Below, piece after piece: positions 1 through 7,922 of a DNA stretch of 39,851 nt. Source of the DNA: Verrucomicrobiota bacterium (lineage in GTDB: Bacteria > Verrucomicrobiota > Verrucomicrobiia > Limisphaerales > UBA9464). The DNA lies in NCBI GenBank assembly GCA_947464705.1, contig CANHYD010000001.1, positions 1 to 39,851 on the forward strand. Direction: 5' to 3'. Below the pieces are notes generated by a model, which made no database searches, had not been told where the DNA came from, and saw only the letters and a list, made by a program, of their open reading frames with translations. Position 1 is the stretch's first letter. Each line of letters begins with the position of its first letter. The position numbers and the translations under genes were made by a program.

Positions 1-393
1 GACACTCAGGCCGCCACGATGGATCGCCCGGTGGCCGCGCTGATCCAAGATCTGAAGCAGCGAGGCATGCTGGAGGACACCCTCTTTGTCTGGTCGACGG
101 AGTTCGGCCGGAGTCCCGTCACCCAGGGCGTTGATGCCCCGGGACGGGATCATCATCCGAGTGTGTTCACCTCCTTTTTGGCGGGTGCTGGAGTCCGGCC
201 GGGGTATCAGTATGGGTCGTCCGATGAGATCGGTTACTCGGTGGGCGAGAATCGGGTGAGCATCCCGGATTTCCACGCGACGATTCTCCACCTCTTGGGC
301 ATCGATCACGAAAAACTCACCTTCTACCACAACGGCATCAATCGACGTCTGACCGATGTCCACGGTGAGGTGATCCAGGGAATTCTGGCCTGA
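1..393 (+). CDS. DUF1501 family protein, C-terminal part (5' end outside window)
   Basis: The reading frame is open from base 1, so this is the C-terminal end of a longer gene rather than a small protein starting at the ATG at 19. DUF1501 proteins are sulfatase/alkaline-phosphatase-like, usually secreted through Tat, and very common in Planctomycetes and Verrucomicrobia next to cytochrome-type DUF1549/DUF1553 genes. The visible part has the family's signatures: TEFGRSP, then GRDHHP, a Gly-rich LAGAGVRPG strand, DEIGY, and the closing block with HATILHLLGIDHEKL and RLTDVHGEV. The exact substrate of the family is not established. No frameshift is visible. The family call is confident; the role is not known. 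Confidence 0.85.
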   Translation, partial: DTQAATMDRPVAALIQDLKQRGMLEDTLFVWSTEFGRSPVTQGVDAPGRDHHPSVFTSFLAGAGVRPGYQYGSSDEIGYSVGENRVSIPDFHATILHLLGIDHEKLTFYHNGINRRLTDVHGEVIQGILA

Positions 394-484
394 GGGGCGG
401 TCCTGATCGGTTGCATCCGGAATCTCCCAAGGTTGACTTCGGCCCGTGCGCCGCTATTGCTCCGCCCGTCCTTTTTTAAACGCC

Positions 485-772
485 ATGGCCACGATCACCA
501 TTCTGCCCACCCAGAAGTCCGCCGAAGTCCCCGATGGAGAGTTGCTGGTGGAGGCCGGCGAGTTGGCCGGAGTAGAAATGGAGGCCGGCTGTTTCAATTG
601 CTCCTGCGGCACCTGCGCCGCCGAGGTGGTCTCCGGCATGGAGAATCTCTCGCCCCCCACCGACGAAGAGTTGGACGTGCTGGATCAGTGGAACAAAGAC
701 CCCGAGCGATTCCGTCTGACCTGTTGTGTCCGCCTGATGAAGGATCAATGCACCTTGCGCGCCGGTCATTGA
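485..772 (+). CDS. 2Fe-2S plant-type ferredoxin
   Basis: A 95-residue soluble electron carrier. It has the plant-type cluster pattern: four Cys lie close together in GCFNCSCGTC, which includes the C-x4-C-x2-C spacing, and the last ligand is in RLTCC about 45 residues later. The acidic stretch between them (PPTDEELDVLD) is typical of the fold. An upstream in-frame ATG at 446 would add 13 residues (MRRYCSARPFLNA) that do not resemble the family, so the ATG at 485 is preferred; neither has a clear Shine-Dalgarno. Redox partners cannot be inferred from the neighbours, a DUF1501 protein and an MFS exporter. The family call is strong. Confidence 0.85.
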   Translation: MATITILPTQKSAEVPDGELLVEAGELAGVEMEAGCFNCSCGTCAAEVVSGMENLSPPTDEELDVLDQWNKDPERFRLTCCVRLMKDQCTLRAGH

Positions 773-860
773 TCCGCACTGCCTGAACCGTCGGTTTCGG
801 GTAAACCAGCCAATCGACGGTTGCCGATGACGGAGTAGAACCTCCAGACTGCTGCGCAAC

Positions 861-2057
861 ATGAAGTCTGGTTCTCCGCTGCTGGTCATCTTTCTAACGG
901 TCTTCATCGATCTGATCGGATTCGGCATCTGCCTGCCGTTGCTGCCCAAATACGCGGAGCGATACGGCGCCCAAGGATGGCAGATCGGCGCGGCCATGGG
1001 GGTGTATTCGCTCATGCAGTTGGTGTTTGCTCCGTGGTGGGGGCAATTGAGTGACCGGATCGGGCGGCGGCCGGTGCTGCTGGTGAGCAACTTCGGCTCG
1101 ATCATCGCCTACGGGCTCTTTGGGCTTTCGGCGAGCTACGTCGGAGACACTGGTTTCTGGATTCTCGTGGGTTCCCGTATCTTTGCTGGCATTTGTGGCG
1201 CCAATTTATCCGTCGCCTCCGCCTTCATCGCCGACGTCACCACCCCCGAAAAGCGCTCCAAAGGGATGGGGCTCATTGGCATGGCCTTCGGTTTGGGCTT
1301 CATTCTGGGGCCGGTCCTTGGGTCGCAGGCCTTCAAGCACTTCGGGTTGGCAGGGCCCGGAGCCGTGGCCGCGGGCATTTGTGCGCTGAATTTCTTGTTG
1401 GGCTGCTTCATTCTGCCGGAAACACGAAAGAAGGACGCCGTTCCCGCCATCCGACGTCCGCGATTGGCCCAGATCCGCCACGTGCTAGGCATGAAGGAGG
1501 TCGGATTCTTGATCGGCATCTACTTCCTCGGGACCTTCGCCTTCACGGCTTTCGAATCCACCCTGCCCTTGCTGTTGGACACCAAGCTGCACTTTGACGA
1601 GGAGCATGTCGGTTATGTCTTCGCCTTCTGTGGCATCATGGCTGCCCTCGTTCAGGGCGGAGGCATCGGACGCCTGGTCAAATCTTTCGGTGAGCGCCGC
1701 CTGATTGGGGCGAGCCTCATTGTGGTGGCCGTAAGCCTAGTACTCATGCCCTTGGCCAACTCCTTGACCACAATGCTCGCGGCCCTGGCTGTTTTTGCCA
1801 TCGGATCGGGCATCAACCGCGCGCCCACCATGGGCCTCATCTCGCAACTCAGCCCGGTGGACGAACAAGGAACCACGCTCGGAATCGCCCAAAGCGCGGG
1901 CACCCTGGCCCGCGTGCTCGGACCGACGGTGGCCACGACCCTCTACGACCTGTGGTTGCCGGCCCCTTACCTGGCCTGCGCCACCATCGCCCTGCTGGCC
2001 GGACTGCTTGCTGCGCTGCGCCTAATGGGGTCCACTGCAAAATCCCCATCGGCATGA
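861..2057 (+). CDS. MFS transporter, TetA-like drug/proton antiporter family
   Basis: A 398-residue inner-membrane transporter of the DHA1 (12 transmembrane helix) type. The N-terminal helix FIDLIGFGICLPLLPKYA closely follows TetA-like proteins. MFS motif A is present as GQLSDRIGRRP (residues about 61-71) between helices 2 and 3, and a GP-rich antiporter-type segment (GLGFILGPVLG) lies in helix 5. Hydrophobic segments run throughout and the length is normal. It probably exports a small molecule using the proton gradient; the substrate cannot be read from sequence. The stop codon overlaps the start of the next gene (ATGA at 2054-2057), so the two are likely co-translated. Confidence 0.88.
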   Translation: MKSGSPLLVIFLTVFIDLIGFGICLPLLPKYAERYGAQGWQIGAAMGVYSLMQLVFAPWWGQLSDRIGRRPVLLVSNFGSIIAYGLFGLSASYVGDTGFWILVGSRIFAGICGANLSVASAFIADVTTPEKRSKGMGLIGMAFGLGFILGPVLGSQAFKHFGLAGPGAVAAGICALNFLLGCFILPETRKKDAVPAIRRPRLAQIRHVLGMKEVGFLIGIYFLGTFAFTAFESTLPLLLDTKLHFDEEHVGYVFAFCGIMAALVQGGGIGRLVKSFGERRLIGASLIVVAVSLVLMPLANSLTTMLAALAVFAIGSGINRAPTMGLISQLSPVDEQGTTLGIAQSAGTLARVLGPTVATTLYDLWLPAPYLACATIALLAGLLAALRLMGSTAKSPSA

Positions 2058-3349
2058 AATACGTTTTCCTCAGTCTAATGACCGCGGCCTCAGTGCTGGC
2101 GGCCGACAAAAACTGGCCCGAATTCCGCGGGCCTCGAGGCGATGGCGTTAGCACCGCAGCGAAGCTCCCGCTGAAGTGGTCCGAGCAGCAGAACGTGGCG
2201 TGGAAGACCGCGGTCCATGACAAAGGGTGGTCATCACCGGTGATCTGGGGCGATCAGGTTTGGGTGACCACGGCGACCGAGGATGGCCGCCGGCTCTATG
2301 CGCTGTGCTTCGACCGGGATTCCGGGAAGGCGGTTCACGACATCCTGGTCTTCGAAGCCGAGCAACCGGATCTTTGGAAGCGGTACAACAGCTATGCCTC
2401 GCCCACTCCGGTCATCGAAAAAGGCCGGATTTACGTGTCGTTTGGCGAAGCAGGTACGGCCTGTTTGGATACGCGCTCTGGCAAGAAGCTGTGGGAGCGC
2501 CGCGACCTGAAGTGCAACCACTTCCGGGGAGCGGGCTCATCGCCGATCCTGCATCAGGGGGCCCTCTTTCTGAACTTCGATGGCAGCGACCGGCAGTTCT
2601 TGGTCGCGTTGGACGCCAAGACCGGAACCACCCGCTGGTTGAAGGATCGATCGGTTGACTACAAAGACCTCGGGCCCAACGGTAAGCCCGAGGCCGATGG
2701 CGACATGCGCAAAGCCTTCGCCACCTGCTCGGTAACCACGGTGGACGGCATTCCGCATCTGGTCAGCCAGGGAGCCAAGGCGGTGTACGGGCTGGATGCC
2801 CGGGATGGACGCGAGTTGTGGCGGGTCGAGGAGCGCACCAGCCATTCGGCAGGAACGCGTCCCGTGATCGGGCATGGCTTGATCTTTGTTCCGAGCGGAT
2901 GGTCGCAAGGACAAACTCTGGCCATTCGCCCTCATGCTGCCGGTACGGTGCTGGACGCCAATGGGGAGTCTGCTCCCGTGGGCGGTGTTCAGTTGGCATG
3001 GAAGTCCAAGCGGGGCACGCCGAAGAAACCGTCGTTGACGTTGGTTGGCGATCTCCTCTTCGGAGTTGAAGATGGCGGTGTGGCCAATTGTTGGGAGGCC
3101 ACCACCGGTAAGCTGGTCTGGAGCGAGCGGTTGGGAGGCAATTACTCGGCCTCACCCTTGGCCACTCGGGATCGACTTTATTGTTTCAGCGAAGGGGGCG
3201 CCGCGGTCGTGATCGCCGCTGATCGGACGTTTCGTCGTTTGGCCGACAACCAGCTCGATGGAGGCTGCATGGCTTCCCCTGCGGCCGCTGGCGAGGCTCT
3301 CTGGGTTCGGACACAAACCCACCTCTATCGGATCGAAGACCACCGCTAA
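2054..3349 (+). CDS. Secreted PQQ-like beta-propeller repeat protein
   Basis: A 431-residue protein. The start at 2054 is chosen because it gives a clean signal peptide (MKYVFLSLMTAASVLA, cleavage before ADKNW) and an ATGA overlap with the MFS gene; the longer frame from 1952 would run deep inside that gene. The mature protein begins WPEFRGPRGDG, typical of the PQQ-repeat/BamB-like propellers abundant in Planctomycetes and Verrucomicrobia. Repeated blades of the form A.D..TG...W (for example LDAKTGTTRW, LDARDGRELW, WEATTGKLVW) support a propeller of about seven or eight blades. It is periplasmic or outer-membrane associated. Cofactor binding is not shown, and many members bind no PQQ. Function unknown. 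Confidence 0.85.
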   Translation: MKYVFLSLMTAASVLAADKNWPEFRGPRGDGVSTAAKLPLKWSEQQNVAWKTAVHDKGWSSPVIWGDQVWVTTATEDGRRLYALCFDRDSGKAVHDILVFEAEQPDLWKRYNSYASPTPVIEKGRIYVSFGEAGTACLDTRSGKKLWERRDLKCNHFRGAGSSPILHQGALFLNFDGSDRQFLVALDAKTGTTRWLKDRSVDYKDLGPNGKPEADGDMRKAFATCSVTTVDGIPHLVSQGAKAVYGLDARDGRELWRVEERTSHSAGTRPVIGHGLIFVPSGWSQGQTLAIRPHAAGTVLDANGESAPVGGVQLAWKSKRGTPKKPSLTLVGDLLFGVEDGGVANCWEATTGKLVWSERLGGNYSASPLATRDRLYCFSEGGAAVVIAADRTFRRLADNQLDGGCMASPAAAGEALWVRTQTHLYRIEDHR

Positions 3350-3362
3350 AACTTCTGCGCCA

Positions 3363-3396
3363 CGGACTCGGGATGAAGTAGGGCGTTCCGAGTCCG
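3363..3396. terminator. Perfect 9-bp inverted repeat after the PQQ gene
   Basis: CGGACTCGG at 3363-3371 and CCGAGTCCG at 3388-3396 are exact reverse complements separated by a 16-nt loop, 13 bp after the stop of the PQQ-repeat gene. The position suits a transcription terminator or 3'-end stabiliser. There is no T-tract, so a classic intrinsic terminator is not proven. A second, weaker repeat follows (GGGATC at 3410-3415, GATCCC at 3439-3444). The rest of the 167-bp gap before the next gene shows nothing else recognisable. Confidence 0.45.
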
Positions 3397-3516
3397 ATTG
3401 ACTCTCACGGGGATCACCATGCATGCGAAAAATGCGTCGATCCCATGAATAGATTTCTTCGGTTCGCAGCAAACTCCGAGATTCTCCTGATTCCAATCCG
3501 GGTGTATTCCTAAGGA

Positions 3517-4956
3517 GTGCTGAGCGCTTACGACCCGAGCGGCTACTTCGATGAGATGTCCCCGCAAACCGGCAGTTTCCGGAAACCCTACGAAACGTTC
3601 GCGCAGCGCTTCCAACAGATCACTCCCGAAGACTTTGACGATCGCCGTCGTGCTGTGGACACGGCGTTCCTGCGGCAAGGCATCACCTTCAATGTTTACG
3701 GCGACTCGGCAGGCACCGAGAAGATTTTCCCGTTCGATTTGATGCCGCGGATCATTTCCGCGAAGGAGTGGGAGTATTTGGAGCGAGGCCTCATTCAGCG
3801 CATCACCGCGTTGAATTTGTTTCTCCATGACATCTACCACGAGCAACGGATCCTGAAAGACGGCGTGGTGCCGCCCTACTTCGTGCTGTCGGCCAAGCAC
3901 TTCCGTCGCGAGTTCGTCAATTTCAGCGTCCCCAAGGACATTTACATCCACATTTGCGGCTCTGACCTCATCCGCGGCGGGGATGGACAATGGATGGTGC
4001 TCGAAGACAACGGGCGTTGTCCGTCGGGTGTCAGTTACGTGCTGGAAAACCGGCGCGCCATGAAACGGACCTTCCCGGCGATGTTCGAGAGCGTTGGTGT
4101 GCGGCCAGTCGACCAGTACCCGCAGGAATTGCTCAAGATGTTGCAATACATCGCTCCCTCGGGTGTGGCCGACCCGACAGTGGTGTTGCTCACGCCCGGT
4201 GCGTACAACTCGGCGTACTTCGAGCACACCTACTTGGCTCGGGAAATGGGTATCGAGATCGTGGAGGGCCGGGATCTGGTGGTGCGCAATGCCCGCGTCT
4301 TCATGCGGACCACCAAGGGGTTGCAACCAGTCCATGTCATCTACCGGCGGGTGGATGACGACTTTATCGATCCCACCGTATTCCGTCGGGATTCGATGCT
4401 GGGAGTCCCCGGGTTGGTCCACGCCTACCGATCGGGCAATGTGTCGCTGGCCAATTCCATAGGCACGGGGATCGCCGACGACAAGGTGATGTATTATTTC
4501 GTGCCGCGGATGATCAAATACTACCTGGATCAAGACCCGATCATCCCCAACGTTCCCACCTACCTGGCCAGCGAAGAAGCCGACCGGAAATACATGCTGG
4601 CCAACCTCGACAAGCTGGTGGTGAAGGCTGCCAACGAGTCCGGCGGCTACGGCATGCTCATGGGCCCCATGGCCTCGGCGGCAGAGCGGGAGGCCTTCCG
4701 TGGTGCCATCGAGAAAGATCCCCGCAATTACATCGGTCAGCCGATGATCAATCTCTCCACCCACCCGACCCATGTGGGCGGGGGGCGGTTCGAGCCGCGG
4801 CACATCGACTTCCGTCCCTACATCTTGTACGGAGAAAAGCCCATGATCATCCCCGGAGGCTTAACCCGGGTAGCACTGACCAAGGGCTCCCTGGTGGTCA
4901 ATTCCTCCCAAGGCGGAGGCAGCAAGGACACCTGGGTGCTCTACGGCGACGAATAA
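3517..4956 (+). CDS. Circularly permuted ATP-grasp type 2 protein (DUF404/DUF407)
   Basis: A 479-residue cytoplasmic protein of the circularly permuted ATP-grasp family, which is predicted to form carboxylate-amine (peptide-like) bonds. Recognisable blocks are FDEM near the start, RAVDTAFLRQGITFNVYGD, the VLEDNGRCPSGVSYVLENR segment, and the terminal block with IPGGLTRVAL, VVNSSQGGGSKDTWVL. Length is normal. The GTG at 3517 is used as the start because relatives carry about a dozen residues before FDEM. An AAGGA directly abuts this GTG, which is too close for an ideal Shine-Dalgarno, so the ATG at 3556 remains possible. It is followed 24 bp later by its usual partner, an alpha-E protein. The substrate is unknown. 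Confidence 0.88.
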   Translation: MLSAYDPSGYFDEMSPQTGSFRKPYETFAQRFQQITPEDFDDRRRAVDTAFLRQGITFNVYGDSAGTEKIFPFDLMPRIISAKEWEYLERGLIQRITALNLFLHDIYHEQRILKDGVVPPYFVLSAKHFRREFVNFSVPKDIYIHICGSDLIRGGDGQWMVLEDNGRCPSGVSYVLENRRAMKRTFPAMFESVGVRPVDQYPQELLKMLQYIAPSGVADPTVVLLTPGAYNSAYFEHTYLAREMGIEIVEGRDLVVRNARVFMRTTKGLQPVHVIYRRVDDDFIDPTVFRRDSMLGVPGLVHAYRSGNVSLANSIGTGIADDKVMYYFVPRMIKYYLDQDPIIPNVPTYLASEEADRKYMLANLDKLVVKAANESGGYGMLMGPMASAAEREAFRGAIEKDPRNYIGQPMINLSTHPTHVGGGRFEPRHIDFRPYILYGEKPMIIPGGLTRVALTKGSLVVNSSQGGGSKDTWVLYGDE

Positions 4957-4980
4957 CCGCAATCCACCACCCCGACGACC

Positions 4981-6024
4981 ATGCTCTCCCGAGTCGCCAA
5001 TTCCCTGTACTGGATGTCCCGGTACATCGAGCGCGCCGACAACACGTCGCGCATCGTCGATGTCAACCTGCAGTTGCTCCTGGATCATCGGAGCATGAAT
5101 TCGCAGCAGTTCTCCGAGCACTGGCTGCCCATCATCGAAGCGACGGGTGATCCATCGGCCTTTTGGAAACTCAAGGATGTCGCGACGGCCGAAACCGTGA
5201 CGGACTACCTGGTCTTCGAACCCAAGAACACCAATTCGCTCCTCGCGTCCATCTCACAGGCGCGAGAAAACGCCCGCATGGTCCGGGACCAGTTGACCAC
5301 AGACATCTGGGAAGAGCTCAACCGCCTTTACCTCTACCTGCATTCCCAGAAGGCTCGGGAAGAGTGGGAAACCAGCCCCTTTGTTTTCCTCCACGAGGTC
5401 AAATCCAGCTCGCTGACCCTCCAAGGCCTGACCGACGCCACCATCCCGCACAATGAAGGATGGTTGTTCCTGCAAGCGGGCAAATTCCTCGAACGGGCCG
5501 ACATGACCTCCCGCATTCTCGACGTGCGCCACGGGCTTCTGCCGGAGCGAGGGGTTCCTTCGGCCGTGAGTCAGGTAGACGCTCTGGCTTGGGCTTCGGT
5601 CCTCCACTCATGCAGTGCCTGGGATGCTTACAAATCCATCCATGGAGCCGAGGTGCACCCACGGTTGGTCGCTGAATTTCTGATGCTGTCGGATAATTTC
5701 CCCCGATCGGTCAAATTCTGTGTCGAGCGGCTGAACCGATCGCTGCGAAGGATTTCTGGGGTCGCTGACGGTCGATTCTGCAATGACTCTGAAAAGTTGG
5801 CCGGCCGGTTGGTTGCTCAGCTCCAGTTCGGAACCATCGACGAGGTCTTCCAACTGCTGGGGTTGCATCAGTACATCGATGCGTTGCAAATCCAGTTGAT
5901 CGACATCGGCAATGCCCTCTTCAACGCCTATATCTTTCAACCCTTCCAGAACCTGGAGGCCGAGATTCTCGTTCAGCAGGAAGAACAACAACAGCAGAGT
6001 CTGGCACCTTCGCAGACCGCTTGA
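4981..6024 (+). CDS. Alpha-E domain protein (DUF403)
   Basis: A 347-residue, largely helical protein. The opening MLSRVANSLYWMSRYIERAD and the internal repeat of the same helix type (FLERADMTSRILDVR) are diagnostic of the alpha-E family. These proteins almost always sit beside a circularly permuted ATP-grasp gene, as here, and are presumed to act in the same peptide-modification or ligation pathway; the product is not known. Other genomes often add a transglutaminase-like protease to this pair, and none is seen here. The C-terminus ends in a Gln/Glu-rich tail (EEQQQQS). Start and stop are clear, and the gene is probably co-transcribed with the upstream ATP-grasp gene. Confidence 0.88.
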   Translation: MLSRVANSLYWMSRYIERADNTSRIVDVNLQLLLDHRSMNSQQFSEHWLPIIEATGDPSAFWKLKDVATAETVTDYLVFEPKNTNSLLASISQARENARMVRDQLTTDIWEELNRLYLYLHSQKAREEWETSPFVFLHEVKSSSLTLQGLTDATIPHNEGWLFLQAGKFLERADMTSRILDVRHGLLPERGVPSAVSQVDALAWASVLHSCSAWDAYKSIHGAEVHPRLVAEFLMLSDNFPRSVKFCVERLNRSLRRISGVADGRFCNDSEKLAGRLVAQLQFGTIDEVFQLLGLHQYIDALQIQLIDIGNALFNAYIFQPFQNLEAEILVQQEEQQQQSLAPSQTA

Positions 6025-6078
6025 ATCGGCGCGCTGGAGCCGTCGGTGTCGTGAATGAACCGGTCTCTGTCGAGACGG

Positions 6079-6110
6079 CTCGCAAAGTCCCACTCTCATT
6101 GCCTTGCGAG
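6079..6110. repeat. Inverted repeat between alpha-E gene and DsrE-like gene
   Basis: CTCGCAA (6079-6085) and TTGCGAG (6104-6110) are perfect reverse complements with an 18-nt loop. An alternative pairing, CACTC (6091-6095) with GAGTG (6107-6111), uses part of the same bases and excludes the first. A further short hairpin, GTCTC-TGTC-GAGAC, lies at about 6063-6076. The 129-bp gap holds no gene. These could end the upstream transcript or regulate the next gene; there is no T-tract. Confidence 0.3.
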
Positions 6111-6153
6111 TGGTCTTTGACTTCGGAGCCAACCTCCCGTTTCTTGTGTGCGC

Positions 6154-6477
6154 ATGTCGTTCGACGGTAAAAAACTTGGGATCCTGATCTCTGCGCCGCC
6201 CGAAGCCCCGGCCTTCCTTCACGGGGTCCGTTTCGCAGCAACCGCACTGAAGGCGGGTTGCTCGGTTTACCTCTATTGCATCGATTCAGCCGTAGCGGGT
6301 GTGGGCCACCCGGAGTTGCAGGCTCTGCGTCCGCAGGGGCTGAAGTTTTACGCGTGCGCCTATGGAGCACACCACCACGGCGTCCCCGTCGATGATCGAG
6401 CGATCTTTGCCGGACTGACCGTGGTGAGCGACCTCATCGCCAGCACCGACCGATTCGTCAGTTTCAACGCACCATGA
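6154..6477 (+). CDS. DsrE/TusD-like small sulfur-relay family protein
   Basis: A 107-residue protein with the DsrE-like alternating fold: strand LGILISAP, a helix with HGVRFAATALKAG, strand SVYLYCID, then a Cys in FYACAYGAHHHGV. In DsrE/TusD proteins the equivalent position carries the persulfide-binding Cys, so that function is plausible, but the nearby triple His is not a family hallmark I know. The ATG at 6154 is preferred to the GTG two codons upstream. The stop overlaps the next gene by ATGA. With the two following ORFs it forms a three-gene set reminiscent of DsrE-DsrF-DsrH or TusDCB. The call rests on fold-level resemblance. Confidence 0.6.
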   Translation: MSFDGKKLGILISAPPEAPAFLHGVRFAATALKAGCSVYLYCIDSAVAGVGHPELQALRPQGLKFYACAYGAHHHGVPVDDRAIFAGLTVVSDLIASTDRFVSFNAP

Positions 6478-6824
6478 AGCCCCGGGTTCTGATTGTCGTG
6501 GAATCGAATCCTCGGACCAGCGGTCGGCCGGCCGAGGCCATACGAGTCGCTGCAGGTATCGGTACCTGGAAGAAGGTTGAGGTGCTCCTCTACCTGCGAG
6601 GCGCTGCCATTCTCTCGTTATCGGAGTATTCCGATGAGTGGATCGACGAGGACAACTTCAGTCGGTACCTGCCGATTCTTCAAGAATGGGGACGACCGGT
6701 TTACGTCCAAAAGGGCGCGCCCGAGTTGGCGCTGTTGGGCGAGGCTTTGACCTCATTCGAAGAAGTTTCCGATGCCCAATGGGCCTCGTTGGCCGGCCAA
6801 TCTACCTACGTGCTCCGATTCTGA
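6474..6824 (+). CDS. DsrF/TusC-like small protein
   Basis: A 116-residue protein overlapping the preceding gene by ATGA (6474-6477). It starts with a strand (RVLIVVESNP), then a helix (GRPAEAIRVAAGI), strand (VEVLLYLRGAAILS) and a Trp/Asp-rich region (EYSDEWIDEDNFSRYLPIL), a layout compatible with the DsrE/DsrF superfamily. It has no Cys, as is often true of the structural partner in DsrEFH-type complexes. The position as second of three small genes supports a role as a complex subunit. The precise family is uncertain. Confidence 0.5.
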   Translation: MKPRVLIVVESNPRTSGRPAEAIRVAAGIGTWKKVEVLLYLRGAAILSLSEYSDEWIDEDNFSRYLPILQEWGRPVYVQKGAPELALLGEALTSFEEVSDAQWASLAGQSTYVLRF

Positions 6825-6837
6825 GCCTCCGCGTCTC

Positions 6838-7017
6838 ATGAAGCAAATCCTTCACATCCTGACCCAACCCGCGTCCCCCGCTGTGGAACAGCTGATCTGC
6901 GACCAGCGCCAAACGGCGGATCAGGAGGTTTTGGTCCTCTCGTTGAACCAGGCCTCTCCCGATTACCAACTCCTTTTGGAGAAGGTCTTTCAGGCCGATT
7001 CCATTGAGTGCTGGTGA
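6838..7017 (+). CDS. 59-residue protein, possible DsrH/TusB-like third subunit
   Basis: The ATG at 6838 follows the previous stop by 13 bp. A longer frame from 6772 would overlap the upstream gene and is not preferred. The sequence starts with a strand (MKQILHILTQP), has a second strand (EVLVLSLNQ), and ends in FQADSIECW. DsrH/TusB proteins have a similar strand-helix-strand start and a C-terminal aspartate/tryptophan segment, but this one is short. The position after DsrE- and DsrF-like genes suggests it completes a heteromeric complex. If not, it is an unrecognised small protein. Confidence 0.4.
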   Translation: MKQILHILTQPASPAVEQLICDQRQTADQEVLVLSLNQASPDYQLLLEKVFQADSIECW

Positions 7018-7048
7018 ATCCCACCGGCTTCCGACGGAGACCGACCTT

Positions 7049-7426
7049 TCAAGTAAAGTGCTCCCAGAGAGACGGACTCGGTGCCGGAGTGCCATAGCTC
7101 CGACGCAATTGGTGCGACTGCTTGAGCATGACGTTGGAATGCTGACGCTCGCCTTCCAAAGCCAACAGGGCCCGCTGGAACTCCAGCCCCATCGCTGCCT
7201 CTTGTTCCAGTACGGCCCTCAGGTGCCGTCGCTGATCCGCTGTCAACGCGTGGCTGGGTGGTAGAAGTCCCTCAAGGGCCCGCTGGCAGTTGGATTTTCG
7301 CTCCAGAATCGACTCCACTTCGGTCCAATCCTGATGCGAAATCGCCTCCTTCAAAAGTCCGTTGAACTCTTCCCAAGACCGCAAGGTGTTTTGGATCAGG
7401 TCTGAGACCGCCGGGATGGTATCCAT
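7049..7426 (-). CDS. FliT/FlgN-like flagellar export chaperone
   Basis: A 125-residue, mostly helical protein. The start is the ATG at 7426, which overlaps the fliS stop (ATGA); a longer frame from 7537 would lie inside fliS and is rejected. The helix pattern (LIQNTLRSWEEFNGLLKEAI, then WTEVESILERKSNCQRALEGL, then a long Gln/Glu-rich helix) matches the four-helix FliT/FlgN-type chaperones, which have low sequence conservation. As the gene after fliS and in the fliD operon it probably chaperones FliD or hook-associated proteins before export. It is the last gene of the minus-strand flagellar operon. Only 31 bp separate it from the convergent DsrH-like ORF, where a weak CTGGTG/CACCGG hairpin occurs at 7011-7027. 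Confidence 0.6.
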   Translation of the reverse strand: MDTIPAVSDLIQNTLRSWEEFNGLLKEAISHQDWTEVESILERKSNCQRALEGLLPPSHALTADQRRHLRAVLEQEAAMGLEFQRALLALEGERQHSNVMLKQSHQLRRSYGTPAPSPSLWEHFT

Positions 7427-7899
7427 CAGGCACTCATGTTGAACTTGACCCGTTCGGAAGACGGCGCACTGGTGGGACGAGTTGGGGCTGACTCCACAAC
7501 GGATCCAGAGATTTGAGCGGCCAACATCTCGCGCCATGCCTCTTGGATGACTTGCAGGTGGCGTTGAGCTTCCTTCAGAGGGGCCGGATCCTTACGAAGA
7601 TTGCCCTGGATCAAGTGGTCCCCAATGTAGCCGTACAGACCGAAGAGCTTCCGGGAAAAGTCACCGCCTACCTCCAGATCCAAAGCCACTCGCAGTTGGG
7701 AGACAATCGCCGCCGCCTTGGTAATTTGGTTATGAACGGTCTGCTGACGCAGGCCGAAATCGTCGATTTCGAACCCATCCACGGCTCGCTGGATAGCAAC
7801 CACCGCACCATCCAGCAGCATCTGAACGATACGTTGCTTCGAGACGCTGGCCTCCGTGGCGGAACGGTAGGCCGCGAACGCAGTACGGGCCTGTGACAT
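7426..7899 (-). CDS. fliS: Flagellin export chaperone FliS
   Basis: A 157-residue cytoplasmic chaperone that binds the flagellin C-terminus and prevents early polymerisation. The family features are an AYR near the start (FAAYRSATEASVSK), the helix IVQMLLDGAVVAIQRAVD (usually QLLYDGALRFL), and the late GLYGYIGDHLIQGNLRKD, corresponding to LYxYmxxrLxxAN in relatives. The C-terminus carries an extra low-complexity tail rich in Ser, Pro and Thr, making it longer than typical FliS (about 130). It overlaps the next gene by ATGA. Flagellin itself is not in this window. Confidence 0.87.
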   Translation of the reverse strand: MSQARTAFAAYRSATEASVSKQRIVQMLLDGAVVAIQRAVDGFEIDDFGLRQQTVHNQITKAAAIVSQLRVALDLEVGGDFSRKLFGLYGYIGDHLIQGNLRKDPAPLKEAQRHLQVIQEAWREMLAAQISGSVVESAPTRPTSAPSSERVKFNMSA

Positions 7900-7922
7900 A
7901 GGCTCAGGTTTCTGAATTCAAT

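Noticed and set aside
433..786. A 117-codon frame overlapping the ferredoxin
   Set aside because: Arg/Gly-rich without family features; the ferredoxin frame carries the Cys ligands.
3346..4803. A 485-codon open frame on the minus strand
   Set aside because: It is antisense to the ATP-grasp gene, whose protein matches a known family across its length. The product is His/Val-rich with no family features, a typical shadow frame in GC-rich DNA.
7427..7537. An N-terminal extension of the FliT-like protein
   Set aside because: It lies within fliS; the ATG at 7426 gives the usual ATGA coupling and a normal FliT length.
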